From Psychromicrobium silvestre (GTDB lineage Bacteria > Actinomycetota > Actinomycetes > Actinomycetales > Micrococcaceae), in NCBI RefSeq assembly GCF_013408295.1, contig NZ_JACBYQ010000002.1, positions 1,116,001 to 1,180,000 of the forward strand: a stretch of DNA of 64,000 nucleotides, given 5' to 3'. The translations under genes and the position numbers were made by a program. This document shows, piece by piece, positions 7,982 through 17,190 of the stretch. A model generated the notes under the pieces. The model made no database searches and was not told the DNA's origin. It was given only the letters and a program-made list of their open reading frames with translations. Each line of letters starts with the position of its first letter. Within the stretch, counting starts at the first letter, position 1.

Positions 7982-8889
7982 CAGTTCAGTACCAGCCTAG
8001 GGTTGTCGTTCGCGATTAGTTGGGCGGCTACGCCCAGTGGAATGCTATGGGCCGCCGGACCGTGGCCGAAGCCCAGTTCCCAGACCAGTGGAATGCCCAA
8101 CGGGACTAGTAGTTCTTCGCAGAGGGCTTTGACTTCTGGCAGGGTTCCGCAGGATTTCCAGGAGCCGAGAGCCAGGCCGCTGAGGCCCTCGAACCAGCCG
8201 GCTCGCATTAGTGCCTGTAGATAGCCGTCGAGCTTATAGACATCCTCGGTGACGTCTTCCAGTAGGCCGATTTTGCCGGCGTTGGAAGGTTTTACTTGGT
8301 TATGGGCGCCGAGGGTCATGCAGAGCAGGCTGAGATTACCGCCGGTGAGTGTTCCTTTGGCGTGGCCGGGCACCAGGCTGAGTGCCTCGGGGCTGCTGAA
8401 CTCTCGTCCCGAAAAGGGCTCAAAAACCGCTTCTCGCAGTTGGCGGGTGGCTTCTTGATCGTTGAATAGATCCGCGGTGGCCACCATGGGAGTGAACCAG
8501 GTGGGCTCGCCCACGCGGTGTTCCCAGAATTCGTGGATGGCGGTGACGTCCGAGGAGCCGTAAAGAGGTTTAGGGCTCGCCGCCCGCAGAGCATCGACGT
8601 CCAAGAGGTCCAAGACCCTTACGGCTCCGTAGCCACCCCGGGCGAAAAAGATTCCGTCGATCTGTGGGTCGCACCAGGCCTGCTGAAGCTGGCTGGCCCG
8701 GTAGGCATCCGGACCAGCCAAATACTTCGCGCGTGGGTGGGGAGTATGGAAGTCCGCATCGACCACAGGCTGTAAGCCCCAGGACTCGATGAGCGCGATG
8801 CCCCGTTCGAAGGACTCCGCGGCGGGCGGACCCGAGGCAGAGAGCACGGCTACCCGGTCACCCGGGCGCAGCGGACCAAGTGAAGTCAT
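7981..8889 (-). CDS. ldcA: LD-carboxypeptidase, peptidase family S66
   Basis: Cytoplasmic serine peptidase of the LdcA/MccF family; LdcA removes the terminal D-Ala from murein tetrapeptides during recycling. The 302-residue protein shows FFARGGYGAVR, the nucleophile elbow YGSSD (Ser113), a catalytic Glu in GLLEDV and the His in GFGHG near the C-terminus. Length fits the family. MccF-type enzymes of the same family cleave other acyl-amidated peptides, so the substrate rests on context: it sits inside the peptide-importer operon, linked by ATGA overlaps to the ATPase gene upstream and the serine hydrolase downstream. Confidence 0.9.
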   Translation of the reverse strand: MTSLGPLRPGDRVAVLSASGPPAAESFERGIALIESWGLQPVVDADFHTPHPRAKYLAGPDAYRASQLQQAWCDPQIDGIFFARGGYGAVRVLDLLDVDALRAASPKPLYGSSDVTAIHEFWEHRVGEPTWFTPMVATADLFNDQEATRQLREAVFEPFSGREFSSPEALSLVPGHAKGTLTGGNLSLLCMTLGAHNQVKPSNAGKIGLLEDVTEDVYKLDGYLQALMRAGWFEGLSGLALGSWKSCGTLPEVKALCEELLVPLGIPLVWELGFGHGPAAHSIPLGVAAQLIANDNPRLVLN

Positions 8890-10535
8890 CAGCGCACCGG
8901 ATTATTGCTTGGCACCACGCTGAGCAACTTGCGGGTGTATTCGTGCTGCGGGTCCAAAAGGACTTCTTCCACTGTTCCCTGTTCGACGATTTCCCCCTGA
9001 TACATCACCACCACCCGATCCGCGATATTCCAGGCCAGACCAAGATCGTGGGTGATGACCAAGGCGCCCAAGCCCAACTCGCAGCGCAGCCGGAGCAACA
9101 AGGCCAGGATTTCCGCTCGCACTGAGGCGTCCAGGCTCGCCACCGGTTCATCGGCCACCAAGAACTCCGGATCCAGCGCCAGCGCACCGGCAATCACCAC
9201 TCGCTGCCGTTGGCCACCGGAGAGTTCCTGGGGAATGGCCGAAAGGTAGCGTTCCGGTGGGTAGAGCTCTGCTTTGCGTAGCGCTTCTACCACGAGCGCC
9301 CTTTCATCGCCGGGCAGCCGGTGCAGCCGCGGCCCTTCGGCGACGGCCTCGTACACGGTGTGCTTGGGATTGAGCGCGGCGCTCGGATCCTGCAGCACGA
9401 ACTGCACAGACTTTCGATAAGCCTTCAAGGCTTTGCGGTGCTGATCAAGCGGCTTGCCGCGGAACAGAACTTCACCGGCTGATGGTTTCTGCAAGCCCAG
9501 CAGGGTCCGGGCCAGGGTGGTCTTACCTGAACCGGACTGGCCCACCAGAGCAACAATTTCTCCTTCTCGGCAGCTCAGGTTCACCTGATTGACCGCGCGC
9601 ACGTTCCCGTTCCGACCGCCAAAGAGCACCGAGAGGTTTCGAGCTTCCAGCGCTACTGGCTTTTCTTCGGCCTCCTCTCGGCTCGACTCGGGAGCAGAGT
9701 AGCCGGGGAGCTTACGCCGGGAGGCCGGGTCGCCGATCAAGGGAAAGGCTGAGGCAAGCGCCTGGGTGTGTGGGTGCTGCGGGTTCTTCATCACCTCGGC
9801 GGAAGGGCCATCCTCCACGATTTTCCCGTGCTGCATCACCACAATCCGGTCACAGGTGGCTGCGAGCACAGAGAGGTCGTGACTGATCATCACCAGGGTC
9901 AGATTCCGGCTGGAAACCAGTTCCTTGAGCACGTTTAACACCTGGTCCTGAACCACCACGTCTAGTGCCGTGGTCGGCTCATCGGCGATGATCAGCTCCG
10001 GATCGCAGGCCAGCGCCATCGCGATCATTACCCGTTGCTTTTGTCCTCCGGAGAGCTCATGCGGGTAGCTGGCGGCCTTGCTCACGGGCAAGTCAACCAA
10101 CTGCAGCAGCTCGCGCACCCGGGCTTCCCGGGCCGCGGGTTCACGATAAGCGCTATCGACCTCTTTAGCGTGGATGAGCAGTGGCTCGGCGATCTGATCC
10201 CGGATCTTGCGTACCGGGTTGAGCGAGTGCATGGCCCCCTGGAAGACGATGGCCGCCTCGGTCCAGCGCACCGCACGCAGCCGCCCCCAACTCAATGAGG
10301 AGACATCCTCCTGCCCCAGCTGGACGGTCCCGGTGATGCTGGCATTGGCCGGAAGTAAGCGCAATACGGACATCGCCAAGGTGGACTTGCCGCAACCAGA
10401 TTCACCGGCCAGGCCCACCGTGGAACCCGGTTCGACCTGCAGGGACACCCCGTCAACGGCCTTAATGGTGCCTGGCCCACTTTCGGTCTGGGTCTGGTAG
10501 CTCACGCTGAAATCGGTGAACGTCAAGCCGAGCAT
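8889..10535 (-). CDS. Peptide ABC importer, fused double ATPase (DppD-DppF type)
   Basis: A 548-residue protein with two complete oligopeptide-type ATPase domains in tandem. The first has Walker A GESGCGKST, signature LSGGQKQRV and Walker B IIADEPTTALD. The second has GQSGSGKTT, LSGGQRQRV and LVADEPVASLD. Fusion of the D and F subunits is common in actinobacteria. It energises uptake through the two permeases upstream. The ATG at 10535 forms a TAATG stop-start overlap with the permease; the longer open frame upstream merely overlaps the permease gene and was rejected. Confidence 0.93.
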   Translation of the reverse strand: MLGLTFTDFSVSYQTQTESGPGTIKAVDGVSLQVEPGSTVGLAGESGCGKSTLAMSVLRLLPANASITGTVQLGQEDVSSLSWGRLRAVRWTEAAIVFQGAMHSLNPVRKIRDQIAEPLLIHAKEVDSAYREPAAREARVRELLQLVDLPVSKAASYPHELSGGQKQRVMIAMALACDPELIIADEPTTALDVVVQDQVLNVLKELVSSRNLTLVMISHDLSVLAATCDRIVVMQHGKIVEDGPSAEVMKNPQHPHTQALASAFPLIGDPASRRKLPGYSAPESSREEAEEKPVALEARNLSVLFGGRNGNVRAVNQVNLSCREGEIVALVGQSGSGKTTLARTLLGLQKPSAGEVLFRGKPLDQHRKALKAYRKSVQFVLQDPSAALNPKHTVYEAVAEGPRLHRLPGDERALVVEALRKAELYPPERYLSAIPQELSGGQRQRVVIAGALALDPEFLVADEPVASLDASVRAEILALLLRLRCELGLGALVITHDLGLAWNIADRVVVMYQGEIVEQGTVEEVLLDPQHEYTRKLLSVVPSNNPVR

Positions 10536-11431
10536 TAGCGACCTCTCAGGGTGGGATTGATCACGGATTCCAGCGCCCGCCCGACCAGGGTGAAGCAGAG
10601 TACCACCAGCACGATAGCCACACCCGGGGTCAGGATGAACCACCAGAAGCCCGCAGTGGCCGCGCCCGTATCCAACGCGGATTTGAGCATCGAGCCCCAA
10701 GAGATGCTGCCCGGATCACCCAAGCCCAGGAAGGACAGGGTCGATTCGGCAATAATTGCTGAACCGACCGTCAAGGTGGTGTTGGCAAGCACGAGTGGCA
10801 TCACCGCGGGCAAGACGTGCTTGCCGATAATGTGCCAGTTCGAGGCGCCGAGTGCCCAACTACGCTCGATATAGGGGCGTGCTTCCACCGTGAGGGTTTG
10901 TGAGCGCACCAGCCGGGCGGTGCCCGCCCAGGAGGTGACCCCGATGGCGATAATAATGGTCAGTGCGCCCGGCCCCAGCACCATGGAGAGCACAATTGCC
11001 AGGATCAAGCCGGGAAGCACCAGGAAGAAATCGATCACCCGCATGAAAACGGCTTGCACAACGCCCGGGAAATGCCCCGCAGCCATGCCCATCAGGGTGC
11101 CGATAACCATCGAAACCACGGTGGCGGAAAAGCCCACCAACAAGGAAATCCGGGCACCCCAGATTAACATCGCCAGCACTGAGCGGCCAGCTGGATCGGT
11201 ACCTAGGGGATAGGCCCAGCTGGGGGGCTGATTTTGCGGCGCGGTGATCAGGGTGACATCAAGGGTTTCTGCGGGGGCAAGTACCGGTGCCAAAAGAGCC
11301 AGGGCGACGACGGCGAGCAGCACGATGAGCCCGATTAACCCGGTGCGGGTGGCCGCGAACTCGGTCCAGACCTCCTTGGCACGTTGCAGACGCCTCGCGG
11401 CCACCACGTTCATGGTTTTAGTCGCGCTCAT
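10535..11431 (-). CDS. Peptide ABC importer permease, DppC/OppC type
   Basis: A 298-residue inner-membrane subunit with an N-terminal OppC-type segment, about six membrane helices and the EAA loop that contacts the ATPase (ALGASNWHIIGKHVLPAVMP). The periplasmic loop after helix 1 carries the usual PLGTDPAGRSVL motif. It pairs with the DppB-type permease directly upstream, whose stop it overlaps by four bases (ATGA), and is followed by the fused ATPase. Confidence 0.93.
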   Translation of the reverse strand: MSATKTMNVVAARRLQRAKEVWTEFAATRTGLIGLIVLLAVVALALLAPVLAPAETLDVTLITAPQNQPPSWAYPLGTDPAGRSVLAMLIWGARISLLVGFSATVVSMVIGTLMGMAAGHFPGVVQAVFMRVIDFFLVLPGLILAIVLSMVLGPGALTIIIAIGVTSWAGTARLVRSQTLTVEARPYIERSWALGASNWHIIGKHVLPAVMPLVLANTTLTVGSAIIAESTLSFLGLGDPGSISWGSMLKSALDTGAATAGFWWFILTPGVAIVLVVLCFTLVGRALESVINPTLRGR

Positions 11432-12474
11432 GCGGCACGCAACCGGGGGTCGATTAGGCGGTAGACGATATCCGCTACGAAGTTCATCAGAATGACAATG
11501 GATGAAAAGACCACGAAGGTTCCTTGCAGCAATGGGAGGTCCGGGGTGGAAAGCCCCTTGAACGTCATAAGGCCTAGGCCAGGCCAGGAAAACACGGTTT
11601 CCACGGTGACCGCACCGGCCACCAGGCCGCCCATGGTCAAGAAGATGAGCGTCACCGTGGGGAGCAGTGCATTGGGAACCGCGTGCCGCCGTCGTACCAA
11701 ATCTTCCCGCAAGCCCTTAGCTCTAGCCGTGACTAGATAGTCGGCGGACATCTCCTCCAACAGGGAGGCGCGCATCACCATCAGATACTGCGCATAGACC
11801 ACCGCGACCATGGTCAGCACGGGAAGCACCATATGCCGCAGCACATCCCAGAAATAGGCAAAGCCGGTGAAACTGCTGCCCGCCGTCACCATGCCTCCCG
11901 AAGGGAACCAGTGCAGTCCGCCGGAAAATAGCAGCAACATGAGCAGGCCCAGCCAGAAGGTCGGTACCGACCAGAAGATCAGTGCTAGGCCGGTCTGGCT
12001 TTTATCGAAGGTGCTATTGCGTTTCCATGCCGCTCGTTGTCCCAGCCAGAGACCGAGAACGATCGAGAGTAAGGCTGCACTTCCGGTGAGCAAGAGAGTA
12101 GGTCCTAGCCCCTCCACAATGAGGCTGGCGACCGGCTTGCTGTAGTAGTAGGAATCGCCCAGTTTTCCCTGCGCCAGGTCCGTGAGGTAACGCCAGAACT
12201 GACCAAGCAGGGGCTGATCCAGACCGTACTGCTTGATCAGGATTTCCTTCTGACCCGCCGTGACGTTGCGACCCTCGGTCAGGCTCTTGATCGGGTCACC
12301 AAGGACCCGGAAGGCGAAGAAGCCAAGGATCACCACCAAGACCAAGGAGATCGCCGTCCCACCGGCCTTGAGTCCCAGGTAACGGAGCCAGGACGAACCC
12401 CGACGCGGTTCGTCGGTGTCCGAGTCCTTCCTGGCTTCCGCACCGGAGAGTTCCTCGATCAGCGGTAATGCCAC
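11428..12474 (-). CDS. Peptide ABC importer permease, DppB/OppB type
   Basis: A 348-residue permease with six predicted helices. It has the OppB hallmark of a large loop after helix 1 (GQKEILIKQYGLDQPLLGQFWRYL) and the EAA loop ARAKGLREDLVRRRHAVPNA. About 35 extra charged residues precede helix 1, more than in many homologues. The start is GTG with AGGGAG six bases upstream, two bases after the binding-protein stop, so all importer genes form one transcript. Confidence 0.93.
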   Translation of the reverse strand: MALPLIEELSGAEARKDSDTDEPRRGSSWLRYLGLKAGGTAISLVLVVILGFFAFRVLGDPIKSLTEGRNVTAGQKEILIKQYGLDQPLLGQFWRYLTDLAQGKLGDSYYYSKPVASLIVEGLGPTLLLTGSAALLSIVLGLWLGQRAAWKRNSTFDKSQTGLALIFWSVPTFWLGLLMLLLFSGGLHWFPSGGMVTAGSSFTGFAYFWDVLRHMVLPVLTMVAVVYAQYLMVMRASLLEEMSADYLVTARAKGLREDLVRRRHAVPNALLPTVTLIFLTMGGLVAGAVTVETVFSWPGLGLMTFKGLSTPDLPLLQGTFVVFSSIVILMNFVADIVYRLIDPRLRAA

Positions 12475-12476
12475 CG

Positions 12477-14288
12477 CTACTCCCTGTTGTCTGCGCTAGC
12501 GGAACGCCTGCGCAGCAGGAGGAAGGCCAGGGCGGCCAGGACCACGACGATCGCTGGAACAATCACCCAAACCCAGCTGAAGCCGGTGTCGACTGCAGTC
12601 GTGTTTGAACTTACCGGAGTGGCGCTGTAGTAGCCCCAGGGGCCGTTCTGGCCGGTGATTACACCGCCCTTTTCGGGCTGCGTGGTGAAGGGTTGGAATC
12701 GATCCGAACGGTAGGCCTCTAGGGAGTTGGCGTAGTAAATCACGTCATTGACCGCGTTGTTGTAGATGATTGACTGAGCCTGCTTGACCAGTTCGCTGCG
12801 CTTTGCTTGATCCAGCTCGGCATGCTGTTGCTTGTACAGTGCATCGAACTTGGGATCACACATAGCGTTCTCGGTGGTGTTACCCGAGCCGTCCTCATCG
12901 GGCAGTGAGGAGCACTGGTTGATCGAGAGCTGGTAGTCCGGGTCCGGGCCGATGCCCCAGCCAGTGAAGTAGAGATCGAAGTTGCCCTTAGCCGAATCTT
13001 CGCCAACCTGTCCGCTCGACTTCATAGTGGTAGTGACGTTAATGCCGATGTTCTTCAGCCAAGGCTTGATGTAATCCGCCATTTGCTGGTGGGTGGGGTC
13101 AGTGTTCCGGCCCAAGAGGCGTAGATTCAGCGGCTTGCCGGTCTTATCCAAACGGATGCCGTCGGCGCCCTTGGTGTAGCCGCTCTCATCGAGCAGTTTA
13201 TTCGCGGCCGCCGGGTCGAACTTCAGTGGCAAATCCGTGGTGTCCCAGTGGTAGAGCGGGTAGGCCGAGGGGATTTCGCCGGTAGCTTGATCACCCAGAC
13301 CCTGGAGCACCTTTTCCAGCAAGGTCTTATTGTCGATCGCCATCACGATGGCTTTGCGCAGGTTCACGTCCTGCAGCGCCGGATTTCCATCCCCCAGTAG
13401 TTTGCCGGTCTTGGCCTTGGTGCCTGGGTTGATGCCCACCGCACTGTAGCGCCGGCCCTGACCGGCATTGGTGGTGATATGTGGCTGGTCCTTGAGGGAC
13501 TGGAACTGAGCCGGAGTCAGGCCACCGGCAATGTCGATTTCACCGTTCTTCAACGCCTGTACCGCAGCATCACTGTTCTGGTACGGAGCCCAGATGATGC
13601 CGTCGATCTTGGCTTTGCCCTTCCAGTAATAAGGGTTCGCCTTCATGGTCACGCCAGCGGCCTTATCGTAGCTGGAGATCACGAAGGGGCCGGAGCCAAC
13701 CGTGTCCTTATCGTTGGCGTAGCTTGCCGGATCTGCCTGCTTGGACCAGACATGCTCGGGCATGATCGGCAGATCGCCGCCCGGATTGGGTGCCTGGGCG
13801 GCGTTGAGGGTCATCACCAAGGTCTGTGCGTCCTTGGCTTCGACGCTCTTCACGTTTTCCACTAGTGCGCCGTTGGCTTGTTTGAGCTTCTCATTGCCCT
13901 TGATCGCATTGAAGGTCCACACCGCGTCATTGGCGGTGATGGGCTCGCCGTCGGACCACTTCCGGTCGGCGGGCAGATCGAAGGTCCAGACCTTGCCATC
14001 GGGGGAGGTTGTCCACTTATCCGCCAGGCCGGGAACTACCTGGTTGTCGGTACCCCAGGAGACCAGATTCTGATATTGCAGGACCAGAATGTTGGTGCCT
14101 TGGGCAGTGATCGAGACGAAGGGATTGAGAGAGTCAATGTCACCGATCAAGGCAAGTTTGAGGTTGGTTCCCTGAGAGCTGCTGCTGCTATCCGCTGCTG
14201 CTGCCGGCAGGCTCACCGCAGCCGGGGCTAAGGCGACGGCAGCGGCGATTAAGCCCGCCGCCCAACGTTTAGTGGTGATCGATTTCAT
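12477..14288 (-). CDS. Peptide ABC importer binding protein with C-terminal membrane anchor
   Basis: A 603-residue family 5 extracellular solute-binding protein (DppA/OppA/MppA class), first gene of the importer operon. The N-terminus is a Sec signal peptide ending near PAAAAD-SSSSS, and no lipobox Cys is present. Instead the C-terminus has one hydrophobic helix (about residues 571-592) followed by RRRSAS, so the protein is probably held at the membrane by its C-terminal end. The LNPF segment and the KANPYYWKGKAKIDGI region are typical of the family. The ATG at 14288 was chosen because it starts the signal peptide. Substrate is inferred as murein peptide or muropeptide from LdcA, epimerase and MurQ neighbours. 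Confidence 0.9.
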   Translation of the reverse strand: MKSITTKRWAAGLIAAAVALAPAAVSLPAAAADSSSSSQGTNLKLALIGDIDSLNPFVSITAQGTNILVLQYQNLVSWGTDNQVVPGLADKWTTSPDGKVWTFDLPADRKWSDGEPITANDAVWTFNAIKGNEKLKQANGALVENVKSVEAKDAQTLVMTLNAAQAPNPGGDLPIMPEHVWSKQADPASYANDKDTVGSGPFVISSYDKAAGVTMKANPYYWKGKAKIDGIIWAPYQNSDAAVQALKNGEIDIAGGLTPAQFQSLKDQPHITTNAGQGRRYSAVGINPGTKAKTGKLLGDGNPALQDVNLRKAIVMAIDNKTLLEKVLQGLGDQATGEIPSAYPLYHWDTTDLPLKFDPAAANKLLDESGYTKGADGIRLDKTGKPLNLRLLGRNTDPTHQQMADYIKPWLKNIGINVTTTMKSSGQVGEDSAKGNFDLYFTGWGIGPDPDYQLSINQCSSLPDEDGSGNTTENAMCDPKFDALYKQQHAELDQAKRSELVKQAQSIIYNNAVNDVIYYANSLEAYRSDRFQPFTTQPEKGGVITGQNGPWGYYSATPVSSNTTAVDTGFSWVWVIVPAIVVVLAALAFLLLRRRSASADNRE

Positions 14289-14337
14289 TGCCAAGAACCC
14301 CTTAGTTCGACTCAAATGCGATGCGGACCGAGCGTGG

Positions 14338-14352
14338 TGTAAATAAGCTACA
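14338..14352. promoter_or_regulatory. Putative RpiR operator, importer / M20 peptidase divergent promoter
   Basis: TGTAAATAAGCTACA here differs at two positions from TGTAAATTACCTACA at 18140-18154 between murQ and rpiR copy 2. Both have TGTA..TACA arms. It lies 50 bases before the binding-protein start and 80 before the M20 peptidase start. A small palindrome TGTTAACA (14357-14364) and a -10-like TATAGT (14391-14396) follow. Confidence 0.5.
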
Positions 14353-14431
14353 AAAATGTTAACAGTGACGCAAACCACTTACAAGCACAATATAGTCTCA
14401 AAGTGAGGAAGAGAACCCCAGGAGGAATAAC

Positions 14432-15745
14432 GTGAGCGTGGACGTAGCCGAACTGTGCGCAGAACTGATTCGATTCGACACTAGCAACTTCGGCGAAGGC
14501 AAGAGTCATGGTGAGCACAAGATTGCTGAATTCATTGCGCAGAAGCTCGAACAAGCGGGGTATCAGCCAATGATTCTCGGCCCGAATCTGGAACGTTCCT
14601 CGGTGCTGCTGAGAGTGCCTGGTACGGAACGTCATCTTCCGGGACTTTTGGTACATGCGCACCTGGATGTGGTTCCCGCTGAGGCCGAACAATGGAGCCG
14701 GGACCCGTTCAGCGGCCTGATCGAGGATGGTTATATCCACGGGCGAGGTGCTTGCGATATGAAAGACATGGTGGCGATGACGATGGTCACCTTACTGAAC
14801 TGGGCGGAATCCGGCCTTCGGCCCCGCCGGGACATTGTGGTGGCCTTTGTCGCCGATGAAGAGGACAAAGGAGATTACGGCGCGGGCTGGCTGGTGGATG
14901 AACACCCAGAGCTGTTCGCCGGAGTCCAGGCCGCTATTGGCGAATCCGGTGGTACAGCGAACCTACTCACCGCTCAGGACGGCTCTTCGGTCCGGCTCTA
15001 TCCGGTCGCGGCAGCGGAACGCGGAACGCTACATATCAGGGTGCGCGCGGAAGGTAACTCCGGGCACGGCTCCCGCCCGGTGGAGGTCAATGCGGTCAAG
15101 AATCTGATCGCTGCCCTGCAAAGAGTGGGGGTCTACCGGTGGCCGCTGAAGCTCACCCCGGTAGTGCGTGGCTATCTGGAGCAGACGACGGCGGCCCTCG
15201 GCTTTGCGGCGAACTTGGAGAGCGAAGAGGGCGTGGCTGCAGCGATCGAGGCGATGGGGGAGGCCGGTGAAGTGGCCAGAGTGACGGTGCGCTGCTCCTC
15301 CACCCCCACGGTGTTGCGCGCTGGCTACAAGGTGAACGTCATTCCCGGAGTTGCCGAAGCCGATATCGATATCCGCTGCCTACCGGGTACCGAGGAAAGC
15401 ACCCTAGAAACCATTGACGGCTTACTCGGTCCGGGGCTGAGCAGGAGCTTCATCGCCCATGAACCACCCACCAACTCGGCCATCGATTCGCCCTGGTTCG
15501 AGTCCATGAAGGCGAGCCTACTGCGTCACGACCCGGCCGCCGTCGTGGTTCCCTACTGTATGGGTGGCGGCACCGACGCCAAAGCCTTCAGTAAGCTCGG
15601 AATTTCCTGCTATGGATTCTCGCCGCTGACCGCAGATCCGGAGGGCCGCAGCTACCAGGGTGTGCACGGGGTGGATGAGCGGATTCCGGTGCATAGCGTG
15701 CGGGGCGGCCAGCAGATTTTGCAAGACTTCCTGAGTGAGGTGTGA
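14432..15745 (+). CDS. M20 family metallopeptidase (dipeptidase/deacylase type)
   Basis: A 437-residue cytoplasmic zinc peptidase. The metal site is complete: His77 and Asp79 in HAHLDVVP, Asp109 in GRGACDMKD, the catalytic pair Glu143-Glu144 in ADEED, and a C-terminal His in QGVHGVDERIP. SGHGSRP marks the dimerisation-domain loop. M20 enzymes cleave dipeptides, N-acyl amino acids or carbamoyl groups; here it may split the L-Ala-L-Glu made by the epimerase or other stem-peptide pieces, which is inference. The GTG start follows an excellent GGAGGA site. It is divergent from the importer operon, and its stop overlaps the next gene (GTGA). Confidence 0.88.
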   Translation: MSVDVAELCAELIRFDTSNFGEGKSHGEHKIAEFIAQKLEQAGYQPMILGPNLERSSVLLRVPGTERHLPGLLVHAHLDVVPAEAEQWSRDPFSGLIEDGYIHGRGACDMKDMVAMTMVTLLNWAESGLRPRRDIVVAFVADEEDKGDYGAGWLVDEHPELFAGVQAAIGESGGTANLLTAQDGSSVRLYPVAAAERGTLHIRVRAEGNSGHGSRPVEVNAVKNLIAALQRVGVYRWPLKLTPVVRGYLEQTTAALGFAANLESEEGVAAAIEAMGEAGEVARVTVRCSSTPTVLRAGYKVNVIPGVAEADIDIRCLPGTEESTLETIDGLLGPGLSRSFIAHEPPTNSAIDSPWFESMKASLLRHDPAAVVVPYCMGGGTDAKAFSKLGISCYGFSPLTADPEGRSYQGVHGVDERIPVHSVRGGQQILQDFLSEV

Positions 15746-17181
15746 TCCGGATGATTAGCACCGGATTGGACGCCGGAACTTGGCTGGCGGACATGTTGAC
15801 GGAACGGTTAGCCCAGGGGCTGGCCCCCTCGCTGGCCGTGGCTGCCTGGCGGAACGGCGAGCCGCTGGTCAGCTATCTGGCTGGGGACAGCGACGGCAGC
15901 GGTATCCAGCCCCGGCTGGATACCGCCTACCGAATTGCCTCTTGCACAAAATCATTCACGGCAGCGGCTTTGCTGATCCTCCGGGAGCGCGGGCTACTCA
16001 GCTTGGATGATGAGATCAGCACCTTCCTCCCCGGCTTGCGAATCGTCGGCTCTGCTGTGCCCACGCTTCGAATGCTGCTCTCCATGTCCTCCGGATTGCC
16101 CACCGACAATCCTTGGGCGGACCGGCAGGAGAGCCTGAGTGTGGAACAGATGCAGGAGCTCATGTCCGCCGGGGTCCGGTTAGCAGGAGTTCCCGGAAGC
16201 GATTATCAATACTCCAATCTGGGTTATGCCTTGCTGGGTCAGGTGATCCGGAAGCTTGCCGGAATGCCCTATCAGAACTTTGTCGAAGCCGAGTTATTGC
16301 ATCCGCTTGGGCTCTTATCGACGGGATTCGACTCTTCAGTTCCGGCCGCTGGCGGGGTGGCCCGCGGCTTTCGCAAACTTGCCCACGGTTGGCAGTTGCT
16401 ACCGTTCAGCGCCCCGGGCGAGTTCTCCGCGATCGGTGGACTCTTCAGCACCCTGGAGGATCTGGGCCGCTGGGGGAGCTGGCTCGCGGCGGCTTTCGAT
16501 GAAGAACCGGAGGGAGGTCAGGCTGATCAGGTGCTTTCTCGGGCGGCTCGGCGGGAGATGCAGCAGATTCATCAACTGATGCCGCTCACGCCTCCGGATG
16601 GCTCACTCCTTGGCTACGGCTACGGTTTGATGGTGCAGCAGAGCCCTGTGCATGGCAGGATCATCTATCACTCGGGTGGATATCCCGGATTCTCTTCGCA
16701 GTTTCGTTGGCATCCGGGCAGCGCAACCGTGCTGGCGGGGTTCGAGAACGCCAGCTATGCGAACGTCGGGGTAGCGGTAGCCGCTGCCTTAGAAGAACTT
16801 TTGGCCGGCGAGCTCTTGGCGCGCGAAGCTCACGGCGATCAGGGGCAGTTTCCGGGGGCGGAACCCTGGCCGGAGGCGCTCGCGATCCGCGCCGTGGTCG
16901 AGCGGCTGGTTCGGGGCTGGGATGATTCCCTAGCGCGCAGCATCTTCGCCGAGAATGTCGAATTGGACATCCCCATGGCCGAACGGCGGGGGAGCCTGGC
17001 GGGCTTACTGGAACAACTGGGCCCTTTGCTTGAGGAGCCAGGGTCGGCCGGGTACTCCAGCAACCCTGCTCAGCTGGAGTGGACCATGCCTGCGACTCGA
17101 GGGCGACTCAAATGCAGTTTCTCGCTTAGCCCACTGGACGCTCCCGAGGTTCAGGAACTAGAGTTCAGCGCGGTTCCCTGA
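15742..17181 (+). CDS. Class C beta-lactamase-fold serine hydrolase with C-terminal extension
   Basis: A 479-residue PF00144-type hydrolase with intact motifs: SCTK (Ser67-Lys70), YSN (Tyr157-Asn159) and HSG (IYHSGGYPG, around residue 312). About 110 residues beyond the catalytic domain form an extra C-terminal domain of mixed composition, probably substrate-binding. No signal peptide is seen, so it acts in the cytoplasm. The GTG at 15742 overlaps the M20 stop; ATG at 15751 is an alternative start. It is the third penicillin-fold hydrolase of the locus and the second AmiE-like candidate for separating peptide from MurNAc. Confidence 0.82.
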   Translation: MIRMISTGLDAGTWLADMLTERLAQGLAPSLAVAAWRNGEPLVSYLAGDSDGSGIQPRLDTAYRIASCTKSFTAAALLILRERGLLSLDDEISTFLPGLRIVGSAVPTLRMLLSMSSGLPTDNPWADRQESLSVEQMQELMSAGVRLAGVPGSDYQYSNLGYALLGQVIRKLAGMPYQNFVEAELLHPLGLLSTGFDSSVPAAGGVARGFRKLAHGWQLLPFSAPGEFSAIGGLFSTLEDLGRWGSWLAAAFDEEPEGGQADQVLSRAARREMQQIHQLMPLTPPDGSLLGYGYGLMVQQSPVHGRIIYHSGGYPGFSSQFRWHPGSATVLAGFENASYANVGVAVAAALEELLAGELLAREAHGDQGQFPGAEPWPEALAIRAVVERLVRGWDDSLARSIFAENVELDIPMAERRGSLAGLLEQLGPLLEEPGSAGYSSNPAQLEWTMPATRGRLKCSFSLSPLDAPEVQELEFSAVP

Positions 17182-17190
17182 GGCCGGTTT

